Assembly: GCA_001724995.1 (NCBI GenBank)
Contig: MEFD01000013.1
Location: 1 to 64,000 of the forward strand
Length of the DNA stretch: 64,000 nucleotides
Reading direction: 5' to 3'
Source of the DNA: Rubrivivax sp. SCN 71-131
GTDB taxonomy: Bacteria; Pseudomonadota; Gammaproteobacteria; Burkholderiales; Burkholderiaceae_C
The position numbers and the translations under genes were made by a program. The notes beneath the pieces are model-generated. The model saw only the letters and a list, made by a program, of their open reading frames with translations, did not search any database and was not told the DNA's origin. Positions 47,234 through 56,526 of this stretch are shown piece after piece; within the stretch, counting starts at the first letter, position 1; each line of letters starts with the position of its first letter.

Positions 47234-47374
47234 GGCGGTCGATGGCAGCGGGGATGCACCCGATTGTCGGCGCAAGGCCCAGCGCCGCCTGCATCTGGGG
47301 GGCCGCGGGGCGGAGCCCGTGAATCCCATCGGGCCATGTGGTGCTGTAATGGTATCGATTTCGCGCCGGAACCC

Positions 47375-48349
47375 ATGAACCTCTCGTCGCCGCCTCCGCG
47401 GGGCGCTGCATGGCCTGCATTGCCCGCATTGCACTATCTGGCCGGCGTCGATGGCGGCGGCAGCGGCACGCGGCTGCGCCTGCACGCCGCGCCCGATGGG
47501 CGCGCCCTCGGCTACGCCACCGCCGGGCCATCCGGCCTCTCGCAAGGCATCGAGCAGGCCTGGCGGCACATCGAGCAAGCGCTCGCCGCAGCCTTCGTCG
47601 CCGCCGGACTGGCGCCGGCGCCCAGGCGCGAGATCGCGCTCGGCCTGGGCCTGGCGGGAGTCGAGGTGCCACGGCAGCGCGAAGCCTTTCTCGCCGCCGA
47701 CCCCGGCTTCGCGTGCTGCGTGCTCTTCAACGACGCGCAGACGACCTTGCGCGGCGCCTTCGGCGGCGGGCCGGGCATCGTCGTCGCCGCCGGCACCGGC
47801 AGCATCGGCCTGGCCCAGGGGCATGACGGCGTGCAGCAGCGCACCGGAGGCTGGGGTTTCCCGGTCGGCGACGAAGGCAGCGGCGCCTGGCTCGGCCTGC
47901 GCGCGATGCACGCCGCGCAGGCGGCGCTGGACGGCCGCGGCGCCGTCGGGCCGCTGGCGCAGGCGGTCTGGCGCGAGGTGGGCGCAGGGCCCGCGGCGCT
48001 GCTGCAATGGTGCCGCTCGGCAGGCCAGCACCAGTACGCCAGCCTCGCGCCCTGCGTCTTCGAAGCCGCCCTGCAAGGCGACGCCCAGGCGCAGGCCCTG
48101 CTGGGCGCCGCCGCCACCGAACTCGAGCGCCACGTGCACGCGCTGAGCGCGCGCATGAAGGATGCGGCCGAACTGCCGATCGCGCTCGTCGGCAGCATCG
48201 GCAAGCGCCTGCAGGCGCGCTGGCCCGAGCCGCTGCGCCGACGCTGCGTGCAGCCGCAGGGCGACAGCGCCGACGGCGCGCTGGCGCTGCTGCGCGATAC
48301 CCTGCGCGGAACCCTGCGCGGAACCCTGCGCGAGGCCGAAAGCCGATGA
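47375..48349 (+). CDS. nagK: N-acetylglucosamine kinase-like BadF/BadG ATPase
   Basis: A 324-aa sugar kinase of the BadF/BadG/BcrA/BcrD ATPase fold (ASKHA). The phosphate loops are AGVDGGGSGTRLRL and AAGTGSIGLAQ, with the sugar site GGWGFPVGDEGSGAWLG. It phosphorylates N-acetylglucosamine (or a related amino sugar) at C6. It starts a tightly overlapping run nagK-nagA-SIS-nagZ, and its stop overlaps nagA in ATGA. The C-terminus ends in a tandem TLRG repeat. ATG at 47375 is taken; a weak AT-rich TGTAAT box (47345-47350) lies 25 bp upstream. Confidence 0.88.
   Translation: MNLSSPPPRGAAWPALPALHYLAGVDGGGSGTRLRLHAAPDGRALGYATAGPSGLSQGIEQAWRHIEQALAAAFVAAGLAPAPRREIALGLGLAGVEVPRQREAFLAADPGFACCVLFNDAQTTLRGAFGGGPGIVVAAGTGSIGLAQGHDGVQQRTGGWGFPVGDEGSGAWLGLRAMHAAQAALDGRGAVGPLAQAVWREVGAGPAALLQWCRSAGQHQYASLAPCVFEAALQGDAQAQALLGAAATELERHVHALSARMKDAAELPIALVGSIGKRLQARWPEPLRRRCVQPQGDSADGALALLRDTLRGTLRGTLREAESR
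48299..48334 (+). repeat. Three 12-bp tandem repeats at the nagK 3' end
   Basis: Two perfect copies and one variant of ACCCTGCGCGGA encode TLRG-TLRG-TLRE at the kinase C-terminus. It is in frame, so copy number could vary without loss of function. Confidence 0.8.
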
Positions 48350-49467
48350 GCCGGCGCGAGATCAGCGGCCACCTGCTCACGCCCGGTGGCATGCTGCGCG
48401 GGCGGCTGCGGCTGGCCGACGGGCGCATCGAGGCCATCGACGGCGAACCCGTGACCGAGCGTGAAGCGCGCGCCGACGCGACGCGTCCGCTCGTGCTGCC
48501 CGGCTTCGTCGACCTGCACGTGCACGGCGGCGGCGGCGCCGACACCATGGATGCCGGCGACGCCGTGGCCACGCTTGCGCGCACCCACGCGCGCCACGGC
48601 ACGACCGCCCTGCTGGCGACGACGATGACGGCGCCGCTGCCCGACATCGAGGCCGCCCTGCGCGCCGTCGGCCGGCACTGCCGTTCGCGCGTGACCGGCG
48701 GCGCACGCGTCCTCGGCGTGCATCTGGAAGGCCCCTACATCAGCGCGCGGCGCCTGGGGGCGCAGCCGGACTTCGCGCGCGCGCCTGCGCTGGCCGAGAT
48801 CCTGGCGCTGCAGGCCCTCGCGCCCATCCGCGTGCTCACGCTCGCGCCCGAGGAGGGCCAAGCGCTGGCGCTGATCCCGGCCCTCGTCGACGCCGGCGTG
48901 CGCGTGCAGATCGGCCACAGCGTCGCCACCTATGAACAGGCACGGCAGGCGCTGGCGTGCGGCGCCAGCGGCTTCACGCACCTCTTCAACGCGATGAGCG
49001 GGCTGCACCATCGCGACCCCGGTATCGTCGGCGCGGCCCTGGCGCACGGCGAGCACGCCGAGATCATCCCCGACCTGCTGCACGTGCACCCCGGGGCGAT
49101 CCGCGCCGCGCTGCGCGCGCTGCCCGGGCTGTACTGCGTCACCGACGCCACCGCGGCCACCGGCATGCCCGACGGCGCCTATCGGCTCGGCCGGCAGACG
49201 GTGACCAAGTGCCTGGACGCAGTGCGCCTGGCCGACGGCACGCTGGCCGGCAGCACGCTGACGATGGACCAGGCGCTGCGCAACCTCGTGCTGCACGTGG
49301 GCCTGCCGCTGGCCGAGGCCTCGGCGCGCCTGTCGACGCTGGCGGCGCGCTATCTCGGCGAGCGCGATCGCGGCACGATCGAGGTCGGTGCACATGCCGA
49401 CCTCGTCGTGCTCGACGCCGCCTCGCTGCAGGTGCGGCAGGTGTTCGTGGCAGGAGACGCGCCGTGA
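48346..49467 (+). CDS. nagA: N-acetylglucosamine-6-phosphate deacetylase
   Basis: This 373-aa amidohydrolase deacetylates GlcNAc-6-P to glucosamine-6-P. Metal and catalytic motifs are present: DLHVHGGGGADTMD (HxH), HLEGPYISARRLGAQ (metal Glu), IGHSVATYEQA and THLFNAMSGLHHRDPGIVGAA (His sites), and the catalytic Asp in YCVTDATAATGMPDG. It overlaps nagK by 4 nt and the truncated SIS gene by 4 nt. A 47-bp piece of it (48466-48512) reappears inverted in that SIS gene. Confidence 0.95.
   Translation: MSRREISGHLLTPGGMLRGRLRLADGRIEAIDGEPVTEREARADATRPLVLPGFVDLHVHGGGGADTMDAGDAVATLARTHARHGTTALLATTMTAPLPDIEAALRAVGRHCRSRVTGGARVLGVHLEGPYISARRLGAQPDFARAPALAEILALQALAPIRVLTLAPEEGQALALIPALVDAGVRVQIGHSVATYEQARQALACGASGFTHLFNAMSGLHHRDPGIVGAALAHGEHAEIIPDLLHVHPGAIRAALRALPGLYCVTDATAATGMPDGAYRLGRQTVTKCLDAVRLADGTLAGSTLTMDQALRNLVLHVGLPLAEASARLSTLAARYLGERDRGTIEVGAHADLVVLDAASLQVRQVFVAGDAP
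48466..48512 (+). repeat. Left arm of a 47-bp inverted repeat (inside nagA)
   Basis: This segment of nagA encodes the stretch up to LPGFV. Its exact reverse complement, all 47 nt, occurs at 49483-49529. Here the sequence makes normal NagA protein, so this arm is the original. Confidence 0.95.
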
Positions 49468-50021
49468 CGCGCTCGCGCATGTTCGACGAAGCCGGGCAGC
49501 ACGAGCGGACGCGTCGCGTCGGCGCGCGCACGCTGGGCCTCGTCAACGACGGCGCCTGGGCGCTGGACTGGAGCCCGGCCGTCGAGGCGCTGCAGGACGC
49601 GCAGCGCCTCGACGTCATCGGCCGCGGCACCGGGCTGGCGGTGGCGATGGAGGCGGCGCTGAAGGTCAAGGAGGTCTGCGGCATCCACGCCGAGGGCTAT
49701 TCCGGCGCCGAGGTCCAGCACGGCCCGATGGCCCTGGTCGAGGCGGGCTTCCCGATGCTCGTGCTCGCGCCCCGAGGCCCGGCGCAGCCGGGGCTGCTGC
49801 AGCTGGCTGCGCAGATGGGCGCACGCGGTGCGCGCGTGCTGCTGGCCGCGCCGCCGGGAACGCTCGGGGCCGTGTTTCCGCTGGCCTGCGCTGCCCACGA
49901 GGACCTCGACCCGATCGCCGTGGCGCAGAGCCTCTACCGCATGGTCGAGGCCCTGGCCCAGGCGCGCGGGCTCGATCCGGACCGCCCGCGCCCCCTCGCC
50001 AAGGTCACGTGCACCGAATGA
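49464..50021 (+). pseudogene. Truncated SIS-domain glucosamine-6-phosphate deaminase/isomerase
   Basis: Only 185 aa remain of a protein family of about 335 aa (GlmS C-terminal/NagB-II type, which converts glucosamine-6-P to fructose-6-P plus ammonia). The C-terminal half is intact (VIGRGTGLAVAMEAALKVKE, IHAEGYSGAEVQHGPMALVE). The N-terminal SIS domain is gone: after MTRSRM comes sequence encoded by an inverted copy of nagA DNA, then the short GARTLGLVND and a jump to LDWSPAVEAL. Two losses are implied. The GTG start overlaps nagA and the stop overlaps nagZ, so operon spacing is preserved. The product probably cannot bind its sugar properly. Confidence 0.75.
49483..49529 (-). repeat. Right arm of the 47-bp inverted repeat (inside the SIS gene)
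   Basis: Perfect reverse complement of 48466-48512, 970 bp from it. It translates as DEAGQHERTRRVGA, unrelated to SIS proteins, and sits exactly where the N-terminal SIS domain is missing. Confidence 0.95.
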
Positions 50022-51511
50022 ACTCCGCACCGATCGAACCCGGTCGCCTCGTGATGGTGGACATCGAGGGCACGAGTCTCGACGCCGCCACCGCCGCCTT
50101 CCTGCGCCGCGAGCGCATCCGCGCCGTCTGCCTGTTCCGCAGGAACCTGGGCAGCGAGGCCGAGATCCGGCAACTCACCACCGAGCTGCGCCAGGCCATG
50201 GGCGAAGGCGCGCTGATCGCCATGGACCAGGAGGGCGGCTCGGTGGCGCGCGCCACCTGCCTGCCCGCGGCGCCGGCAGCGATGGCGCTGGGCGCGATCG
50301 GCGACGAGCGGCTGGCCGAACAGGTCGGCGCCGCGGTCGCGCGCGGCCTGCGCCACCTGGGCGTGAACTGGAACTTCGCGCCGGTGGTGGACGTGAACAA
50401 CAACCCCGCCAACCCGGTCATCGCCGAGCGCAGCTTCGGCAGCGACCCGCAGGCGGTGGCGCGCCTGGCCGGGGCCTGGATGCGCGGCGCCGCCCGCGAG
50501 GGCGTGGCCTGCTGCGTGAAGCACTTCCCCGGCCACGGCGACACCCACGTCGACTCGCACCACGCGCTGCCGCGCGTGGACAAGTCGCTGCCCGCGCTGC
50601 GCGCGCTCGAGCTCGTTCCCTTCGTCGCCCTGGCCGCGCACGCACCCGCGGTGATGACGGCGCACATCGTCTATCCGCAGCTCGACGCCGAGCGTCCGGC
50701 CACCCTCAGCCCCGTGCTGCTGGACGGCGTGCTGCGCGGCGAACTCGCCTACGACGGCGTGGTCATCACCGACGCGCTGATGATGAAGGCCGTGCACGAG
50801 CGCTGGGGGCCCGCGCGCGCCGCGGTGATGGCGCTGGCCGCCGGCGCCGACATGCCGCTGGCGCAGGGCAGCCGCGACGAGCAGCGCGCAGTGCTGGCGG
50901 CGATCGACGCGGCGCAGCGTGACGGCGGGCTCGGGCACGCGCGGCTGGCGCGCTCGGCAGCGCGGCTCGATGCCCTGGCCGCGCGCCATCCGGGCGCGAT
51001 GCGCGACCTGTCTGCCGCCCAGCGCGCCGACGACGAGGCGCTGATGGCGCAGGCGCACGCGCGCGCGCTGACCGCCGTCGGCGCGCCCGAGCCGCCGCCC
51101 CGCGACGCCCGGCTGTGCGTCCTCACGCAGGGCCTTGTGCCCAGCAACGGCGTGAGCGAGGCCGGCGTCGATGCCAGCGCCGTGCGTGCCCTCTTCGCGG
51201 GCTTTCGGGACGTGCGCTTCGTCGAGGTCGACGACCTCGCCGCGATCACGCCCGAGGACCTCGGCGCGGGCGACCGCCGCATCGTGCTCGTCGGCAACAC
51301 GCGTGCGCGCTACGCGCAGGGCGGGCGACTCGCGGCCGACCTGCACCTGCCGCTGTGGAACCCCTTCCAGGTGCTGGACGTCGCCGCGCCGGCGGTCGTC
51401 ACCTGGGGCTTTGCCGCGCCGGCGCTGCAGGCGCTGCGCGCCTGGCTCGAAGGCCGCGGCAGCGCGCCCGGGCGCGCGCCGGTGGCGCTTGCCCAACCGC
51501 ACCGCGCGTGA
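50018..51511 (+). CDS. nagZ: Beta-N-acetylhexosaminidase, glycoside hydrolase family 3
   Basis: A 497-aa GH3 enzyme. The NagZ signature KHFPGHGDTHVDSHHALP carries the His/Asp general acid dyad, and the catalytic nucleophile is the Asp in VVITDALMMKAV. RxLGxNWNFAPVVDVNNNP and ERSFGSDP are also typical. A second domain (about 350-497) makes it longer than E. coli NagZ (about 340 aa) and like Gram-positive NagZ. No signal peptide, so it should release GlcNAc from cytoplasmic muropeptides. It overlaps the SIS gene by 4 nt and supplies GlcNAc to NagK and NagA. Confidence 0.92.
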   Translation: MNSAPIEPGRLVMVDIEGTSLDAATAAFLRRERIRAVCLFRRNLGSEAEIRQLTTELRQAMGEGALIAMDQEGGSVARATCLPAAPAAMALGAIGDERLAEQVGAAVARGLRHLGVNWNFAPVVDVNNNPANPVIAERSFGSDPQAVARLAGAWMRGAAREGVACCVKHFPGHGDTHVDSHHALPRVDKSLPALRALELVPFVALAAHAPAVMTAHIVYPQLDAERPATLSPVLLDGVLRGELAYDGVVITDALMMKAVHERWGPARAAVMALAAGADMPLAQGSRDEQRAVLAAIDAAQRDGGLGHARLARSAARLDALAARHPGAMRDLSAAQRADDEALMAQAHARALTAVGAPEPPPRDARLCVLTQGLVPSNGVSEAGVDASAVRALFAGFRDVRFVEVDDLAAITPEDLGAGDRRIVLVGNTRARYAQGGRLAADLHLPLWNPFQVLDVAAPAVVTWGFAAPALQALRAWLEGRGSAPGRAPVALAQPHRA

Positions 51512-51554
51512 GCCCGGCGCCCGCGATTCCTGCCGTCGCCCCGGACGCGATCCT

Positions 51555-53495
51555 TCAGACGGCGCTGCGCTCGAACATGAGTCGCAGCGCGAGGCGTCGC
51601 TGCGGCGCCGCCAGCGTGCCGAGTTCCTCGAGCATGGCCCGCCCGCGCGCGCAGCTGGGCTCGCCCGCCGCGGGCGGCGCCAGCGGACGCCAGAGTCCGG
51701 CCAGGTACTCCGGTGCGCGCTGGCCGAGGGTGCGACGGATGACCTCGAACTCGATCGCCTTCGGGCGCCGCAGGGCGTCGGCGCGCGGCTCCTCGAGGAG
51801 CGCGCCATGCAGCCACTCGGCCTCGCGCCAGGCCAGTTCGCGCGGCAGGTTGCGGTAGGCTGCCGGGTCGCCCAGCAGCAGCGCCCGGCAGGCCGCATCG
51901 TCCTCGGCCAGCGCCTTCATCTGGTCGAGCAGAACCTCGGCATAGAGCCAGCGCGTCTCGGCGCTGGCGCGTGCCAGCAGCGAAGGCAGCAGCACGACCA
52001 CGACCTGCTGGCCGGCCTGCTGCACCGCCTCGGCGCCGCGCACGCTGACCGCCGCCATTTGCTCGGCCGCAAGTGCCTGCATGCCCGGGAAACGCTGCTC
52101 GAGCGCCTGCCAGAGCCGGCTCGCGCTCAGTGCCTCGGCATAGTCGGCCACCACGGCCCCCTGCGGGTCGGGGAGTTCGACATCCAGCGGACGCTCCGGC
52201 ACGCTCACCAGCCCGGAGGCCATCAGCTCGTCGGGCTGCGGCAGCCAGGCCTGCGTCGGCGGCGTCGCCAGCGTCTTGCGCACCAGGTGCGGCGACAGGC
52301 CGAGCGCAGCCAGCCGCTTCGCCAGCGAGCGGTTGAGCAAGCCCTGGTAGGGGGGATTGAAGGCGCCTGCCGAGAGGCGCTGCAACGCCAGCCGCGCGCC
52401 GGGCAGGAGCTGGCGGCTGCGGCCGCCGGCGAAGGCGAACAGGCAGGCGCCGCTGCACTCGCCGCTCACCCGCACCGCCAGCCCGCGCCCGCGCAGCGCA
52501 GCACCGATGCGCTCGGCCTCCGGCAGACGCCCCCCGGCGACGTCGAACACCACCCAGCGCACCTGCGGCGACGCCTGCAGCGCCGCCTCCACCTGCGCCG
52601 CGCTGCCCAGGCCGAGCGCCCCCTTCACGTGCAGCCGCCGGCCATCCGTCGAAACGCTGGCGCGGGCCACGCCGAGCGGATCGTGGCCGAACAGCAAGGC
52701 CAGTTGCTCGGGCAGGCGCGGGACGAGGTTGACCGCGAACAGGCCCAGGCCCGCTGCGGCCATCAGCCCGGCCATCAGTCCGGCCAGCGCACGCGCGCCG
52801 CCGACCCGCCAGGCCGGCGCCCTCTTCCGCTGACGCTCGGCGGCCTGCGCCGCCGCCCGCCAGGCGCCGAGCGCGCCCCAGGCGAGCAAGGGCAGCAGCA
52901 GCGCCCAGCCCAGCAGCTCCAGCAGCACGCCCGCGCGCGGTGCGAGCAGGCCAAGCGGCGCCGCCGCCTGCAGCGCGCCGAGCAGCAGCAGCAGCGGCAA
53001 GGGCAGCGCCAGCGCGTACAGCCCGCTCTCGGCCAGCGGCAGCTCGCCGAGCCAGTGGCGCAGGGGCACGCTGCGCGCGTCCTGCGGATCGCGCTCGACG
53101 ACCTTCGTCCCCGAGAGACGGTCGTGCCAGGCCCGCGCGCGCGGGCCGCCGTCGCGCCACAGCGGCAGGTAGAGCAGGCTACACAGCGTCAGCCAGGCAG
53201 CCAGCCAGCGCAGCAGCAACTGGCGCAGCAGCAGGCGCGGTGCGCCCTGGTCGTCGACCAGTTGCTGGCCGAGCAGCCGCTGCCCGAGCGTGCCGCCCAG
53301 GCGATGCCAGCACGGCACGGCGAGCAGGGACAGCAGCAGCACGCCGGCCAGGGCGGCCACGCCCGGCGTCCATCGCCCGGGCACGCTCGTCCACCACAGC
53401 CAGGGCAGCGCGACCCCCAGCAGCCAGGCGGCGTCGATCCCCAGCGCCAGCAGGCGCGGCAGCGGCCCGATCGTCTCCTGCGCCTCGGCGCTCAT
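51555..53495 (-). CDS. RDD membrane protein fused to a ClpP-like domain
   Basis: A 646-aa protein. The N-terminal RDD domain (about 10-135) has PRLLALGIDAAWLLG, GGTLGQRLLGQQLVDDQG and RAWHDRLSGTKVV around two membrane helices. Three or four further helices follow (about 155-265). Residues about 285-390 resemble the ClpP/SppA-like fold (VVFDVAGGRLPEAERIGAAL, then GECSGACLFAFAGGR). The usual CASAC nucleophile block reads C347-S-G-A-C351, so the Ser is shifted one residue and Gly occupies the canonical place. The C-terminal 250 residues are unassigned. It overlaps the DUF4124-like gene by 4 nt. The active-site comparison is by eye. Confidence 0.72.
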   Translation of the reverse strand: MSAEAQETIGPLPRLLALGIDAAWLLGVALPWLWWTSVPGRWTPGVAALAGVLLLSLLAVPCWHRLGGTLGQRLLGQQLVDDQGAPRLLLRQLLLRWLAAWLTLCSLLYLPLWRDGGPRARAWHDRLSGTKVVERDPQDARSVPLRHWLGELPLAESGLYALALPLPLLLLLGALQAAAPLGLLAPRAGVLLELLGWALLLPLLAWGALGAWRAAAQAAERQRKRAPAWRVGGARALAGLMAGLMAAAGLGLFAVNLVPRLPEQLALLFGHDPLGVARASVSTDGRRLHVKGALGLGSAAQVEAALQASPQVRWVVFDVAGGRLPEAERIGAALRGRGLAVRVSGECSGACLFAFAGGRSRQLLPGARLALQRLSAGAFNPPYQGLLNRSLAKRLAALGLSPHLVRKTLATPPTQAWLPQPDELMASGLVSVPERPLDVELPDPQGAVVADYAEALSASRLWQALEQRFPGMQALAAEQMAAVSVRGAEAVQQAGQQVVVVLLPSLLARASAETRWLYAEVLLDQMKALAEDDAACRALLLGDPAAYRNLPRELAWREAEWLHGALLEEPRADALRRPKAIEFEVIRRTLGQRAPEYLAGLWRPLAPPAAGEPSCARGRAMLEELGTLAAPQRRLALRLMFERSAV

Positions 53496-53911
53496 CGTGC
53501 CAGCGCCTGCTCGAGCACGCGCTCGCGCTGCACCGCGCTCTCGTCCGGGCCGGCCAGGCGCCGCAGCGGCGACTGCGCGCTCGCCGCGGCAGCCGGCGGC
53601 AAGGCCGCCGGGGGCGCGGCCGGCAGCACGCTCAGCGTGCCGCTGGCAACGTCTTCGGCGCGCGTCCCGGGCGGGCAGGCGCCGTTGGTGTAGGTGATGC
53701 CGCCCTCACCGCGGCACTTGCGCAGCGCAGCCGCAGCCGCGCCGACCGCGGGCTGCAACGCCGGCAGGGCCGGCAGCGGGGTCGACGACAGCGCCTGGCG
53801 CCACGAAGCGGGCAGCGCGCGCTGCAGCAGGGGCGAATCGCGCCACAGCCAGGCGCCTGTCCCGACGACGATCAACAGCAGCAGGAAGAACGACAGGAAA
53901 CGCAAGCTCAT
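53492..53911 (-). CDS. DUF4124-like single-pass membrane protein
   Basis: A 139-aa protein starting MSLRFLSFF with one N-terminal membrane helix (about 4-22). The middle carries KCRGEGGITYTNGACPPGTR, similar to DUF4124 (a Cys pair around a small beta-sheet in the periplasm). A Pro/Ala-rich tail follows. ATG at 53911 was chosen because the membrane helix begins there. Its 4-nt overlap with the RDD/ClpP-like gene suggests a joint function at the envelope. Role unknown. Confidence 0.7.
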   Translation of the reverse strand: MSLRFLSFFLLLLIVVGTGAWLWRDSPLLQRALPASWRQALSSTPLPALPALQPAVGAAAAALRKCRGEGGITYTNGACPPGTRAEDVASGTLSVLPAAPPAALPPAAAASAQSPLRRLAGPDESAVQRERVLEQALAR

Positions 53912-54068
53912 GGCCGCAAAGGGGTCGCGCACAAGGCCGCCACGAGGAGCGGTGGGCCAGTCTAGCGGCGGCGACTCGCCGCCGGCACAGGAAACCGCGG
54001 CCATGCCATGGCGGATCACACGCGTGCGGCCGGGTCGCGGCGCCGCGGCGCATGCCGCCACGCCGCCT

Positions 54069-55391
54069 TCAGCCGCGCCAGACGTTGCGCCCGCCGGTCT
54101 CGCGCACGAACAGCGTGCAGACGGCGCCGAGCGCGGCGCAGCCGGCCATCAGCAGCAGGCCGCTGCGGAAGTCTGCCGCCGAATAAAGCCGCGCACCGCC
54201 GGCCATCGCGCCCTGCCAGCCGCGGTCCATCACCCAGCCGACGAGCGGTTGCAGCACCGAGGGCCCGAGGAACACGCCGACATTGACGACACTGGTCGCC
54301 ATGCCCGAGAGCGCGGGCGGGTTGACCTCCTTGGCGCAGGCCCAGGACAGCGTCAGGCTGGCCGTCACCACGCCCATCGCCAGGCACAGCGCGTACGTCG
54401 CCGCCGGCGGCAAGGCGCCGTTGGCCAGCCACACCCACCAGCCCAGCGCGTGCAGCGTCGCGCCCCCGATCATCAGCGGGCGCCGTCGTCCGATGCGGTC
54501 GGACAGCGGGCCCACGACGAGGCAACCGAGCGCGAAGCCGCCGAAGTACACCGTCAGGTGATGCGAGGCGACGACGCGCGTCATGCCGTGCACCTGCATG
54601 AAGTAGGGCATGGCCCACAGGCCGGCGAAGGCGAAGAAGCTGCCGGCGATGCCGACGTTGACGAAGAAGCCCGGCCAGGTGGCGCGGTTGCGCAGCACCA
54701 CGCGCAGGCCATCGAGCCAGGCGCCACGGTCGATCGCCGCGACGCGCCCGGAACCGGCGGCAGGCCTGTCGGACGGCGTGTGCCGCAGCGCGGCGGGGCG
54801 GTCCTGCACCAGGAACCACGACAGCACGCCGATGAGCAGCGACAGCACGCCGATGACGACGAACACCGCGCGCCAACCCATGCCCTGCGCGGCCCAGGCC
54901 AACGGCGTGCCGGCGGTCATCGTGCCGACGTTGCCGAGGAACATCATCGCGCCCACGAGCGTGGCGAAGCGGTTCTCCTCGTACCACACGGCGATCAGCT
55001 TGAGCATCGCGATGAAGGCCACCGAGACGCCCAGGCCCACCAGCGTGCGACCGGCCAGCGCCCAGGCGAAGCCCGGCGCCAGGCCGAAGAGCAGCGAGCC
55101 CGCGCCCGCGACGAGGCCGCCCAGCGTGAGCAGGCGCCGCGGCCCGAGCGTGTCGGCCAGCACGCCCACGGGGACCTGCAGCAGCGTGTAGACGTAGAAG
55201 TAGGTCGCCGCCAGCACCCCGAGGGACGCCGCGCTGGCATCGAACGCGGAGGCGAGGTCGCCCGCGATCGCCGCCGGGGCGACGCGGTGGAACATCGACA
55301 TCAGGTACGAGGCCAGCGCCAGCAGCATCACCCCGCTGCGCAGGCGCGACGCGCTGCGTGCGGGGGCCGCGAGACTCACTTCCGTTGGCAT
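54069..55391 (-). CDS. MFS transporter
   Basis: A 440-aa protein with 12 predicted membrane segments in two halves. The MFS loop 2-3 motif GVLADTLGPRRLLTLGG and the loop 8-9 equivalent GPLSDRIGRRRPLMIGG are clear. AAGGAG lies before ATG at 55391 (MPTEVSLAAP). It is divergent from ddh with a 110-bp gap. Overall it resembles the nitrate/oxalate/sugar-phosphate antiporter-like MFS group, but the substrate cannot be named. Confidence 0.88.
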   Translation of the reverse strand: MPTEVSLAAPARSASRLRSGVMLLALASYLMSMFHRVAPAAIAGDLASAFDASAASLGVLAATYFYVYTLLQVPVGVLADTLGPRRLLTLGGLVAGAGSLLFGLAPGFAWALAGRTLVGLGVSVAFIAMLKLIAVWYEENRFATLVGAMMFLGNVGTMTAGTPLAWAAQGMGWRAVFVVIGVLSLLIGVLSWFLVQDRPAALRHTPSDRPAAGSGRVAAIDRGAWLDGLRVVLRNRATWPGFFVNVGIAGSFFAFAGLWAMPYFMQVHGMTRVVASHHLTVYFGGFALGCLVVGPLSDRIGRRRPLMIGGATLHALGWWVWLANGALPPAATYALCLAMGVVTASLTLSWACAKEVNPPALSGMATSVVNVGVFLGPSVLQPLVGWVMDRGWQGAMAGGARLYSAADFRSGLLLMAGCAALGAVCTLFVRETGGRNVWRG

Positions 55392-55501
55392 CTGATCAAA
55401 CTCCTTCCCGATCCCGCCCGGGCCATGCGCCGCCCGGGGCCGGGGCGGACCCGCGCCCGCAGGCCCAATAATCCGATCGAGCACAGAGGAGAGCAGACCG
55501 C

Positions 55502-56500
55502 ATGAGCGACTCGTCCACCCCGCCGATCCGCATCGGTATCGTAGGGCACGGCAACCTCGGACGCGGCGTCGAGATCGCCGTCACCCGCAACCCCGACCTG
55601 CGCACGGTCGGCATCTTCACGCGTCGCGACCCGGCGCAGGTACGGCCGCAACTCGCCGGCACGCCCGTGCTCGGCATGCAGGCGCTGGCGGCCCAGGTCG
55701 GGCAGATCGACGTGCTCGTGCTCTGCGGCGGCTCCAAGGCCGACCTGCCGCTGCAGTCGCCTGAACTGGCCGCGCGCTTCAACATCGTCGACAGCTTCGA
55801 CACCCACGCGCGCATCCCCGAGCACTTCGCCGCCGTCGACGCCGCCGCGCGCGCAGGCGGCACCACGGCGCTGATCTCCGCCGGCTGGGACCCGGGCCTC
55901 TTCTCCGTCAACCGCGTGATGGGCGAGGCCATGCTCGCCGACGGCGCCACCTGGACCTTCTGGGGCAAGGGCGTGAGCCAGGGGCACTCCGACGCGCTGC
56001 GCCGCGTGCCCGGCGTGGCCGCCGCGGTGCAGTACACGATCCCCCTCGAGGCCGCGGTCGAACACGCGCGCAGCGGCGCGCGCACGCCCCTGAGCACGCG
56101 GCAGAAGCACCGCCGCGAGTGCTTCGTCGTGCTCGCCCCGGGCGCCGACGGTCAGGCCGTGCGCGAGGCGATCGTCACCATGCCCGACTACTTCGCCGAC
56201 TACGACACCGGCGTGCACTTCGTCGACGCCGAGCAGCTTGCACGCGAGCATGCCGGCATGCCGCACGGCGGCTTCGTCATCCGCAGCGGCAGCAGCACGA
56301 CCGGGGCCGCGCAGGTGATCGAATACCGCCTGCAACTGGCGAGCAACCCGGAGTTCACGGCCAGCGTCCTCGTCGCCTACGCGCGCGCCGTGCAGCGCCT
56401 GCACGGCATGGGGCAGCATGGTGCCAAGACCGTCTTCGACGTGCCGCCGGGCCTGCTCTCGCGGCAAAGTGCCGAGGAACTGCGGCGGCTGCACCTGTAG
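55502..56500 (+). CDS. ddh: meso-diaminopimelate dehydrogenase
   Basis: A 332-aa NADP-dependent enzyme that makes meso-DAP in one step from tetrahydrodipicolinate and ammonia for lysine and peptidoglycan. The Rossmann start is IRIGIVGHGNLGRGVE. Substrate-site segments are SAGWDPGLFSVNR, FWGKGVSQGHSDALRRVPGV and RRECFVVL, all typical of Ddh. The length matches. In other bacteria the gene is solitary or with lysine genes. Here its neighbours are MFS and bioD genes. Confidence 0.95.
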   Translation: MSDSSTPPIRIGIVGHGNLGRGVEIAVTRNPDLRTVGIFTRRDPAQVRPQLAGTPVLGMQALAAQVGQIDVLVLCGGSKADLPLQSPELAARFNIVDSFDTHARIPEHFAAVDAAARAGGTTALISAGWDPGLFSVNRVMGEAMLADGATWTFWGKGVSQGHSDALRRVPGVAAAVQYTIPLEAAVEHARSGARTPLSTRQKHRRECFVVLAPGADGQAVREAIVTMPDYFADYDTGVHFVDAEQLAREHAGMPHGGFVIRSGSSTTGAAQVIEYRLQLASNPEFTASVLVAYARAVQRLHGMGQHGAKTVFDVPPGLLSRQSAEELRRLHL

Positions 56501-56526
56501 CCGCCGCGGCGCCGGCCGGGCCGGCC

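Noticed and set aside
47341..47374. TAATGGTATCGATTTC as a NagR/NagQ-type operator
   Set aside because: Only a partial palindrome with no second copy in the window; the match is too weak to list.
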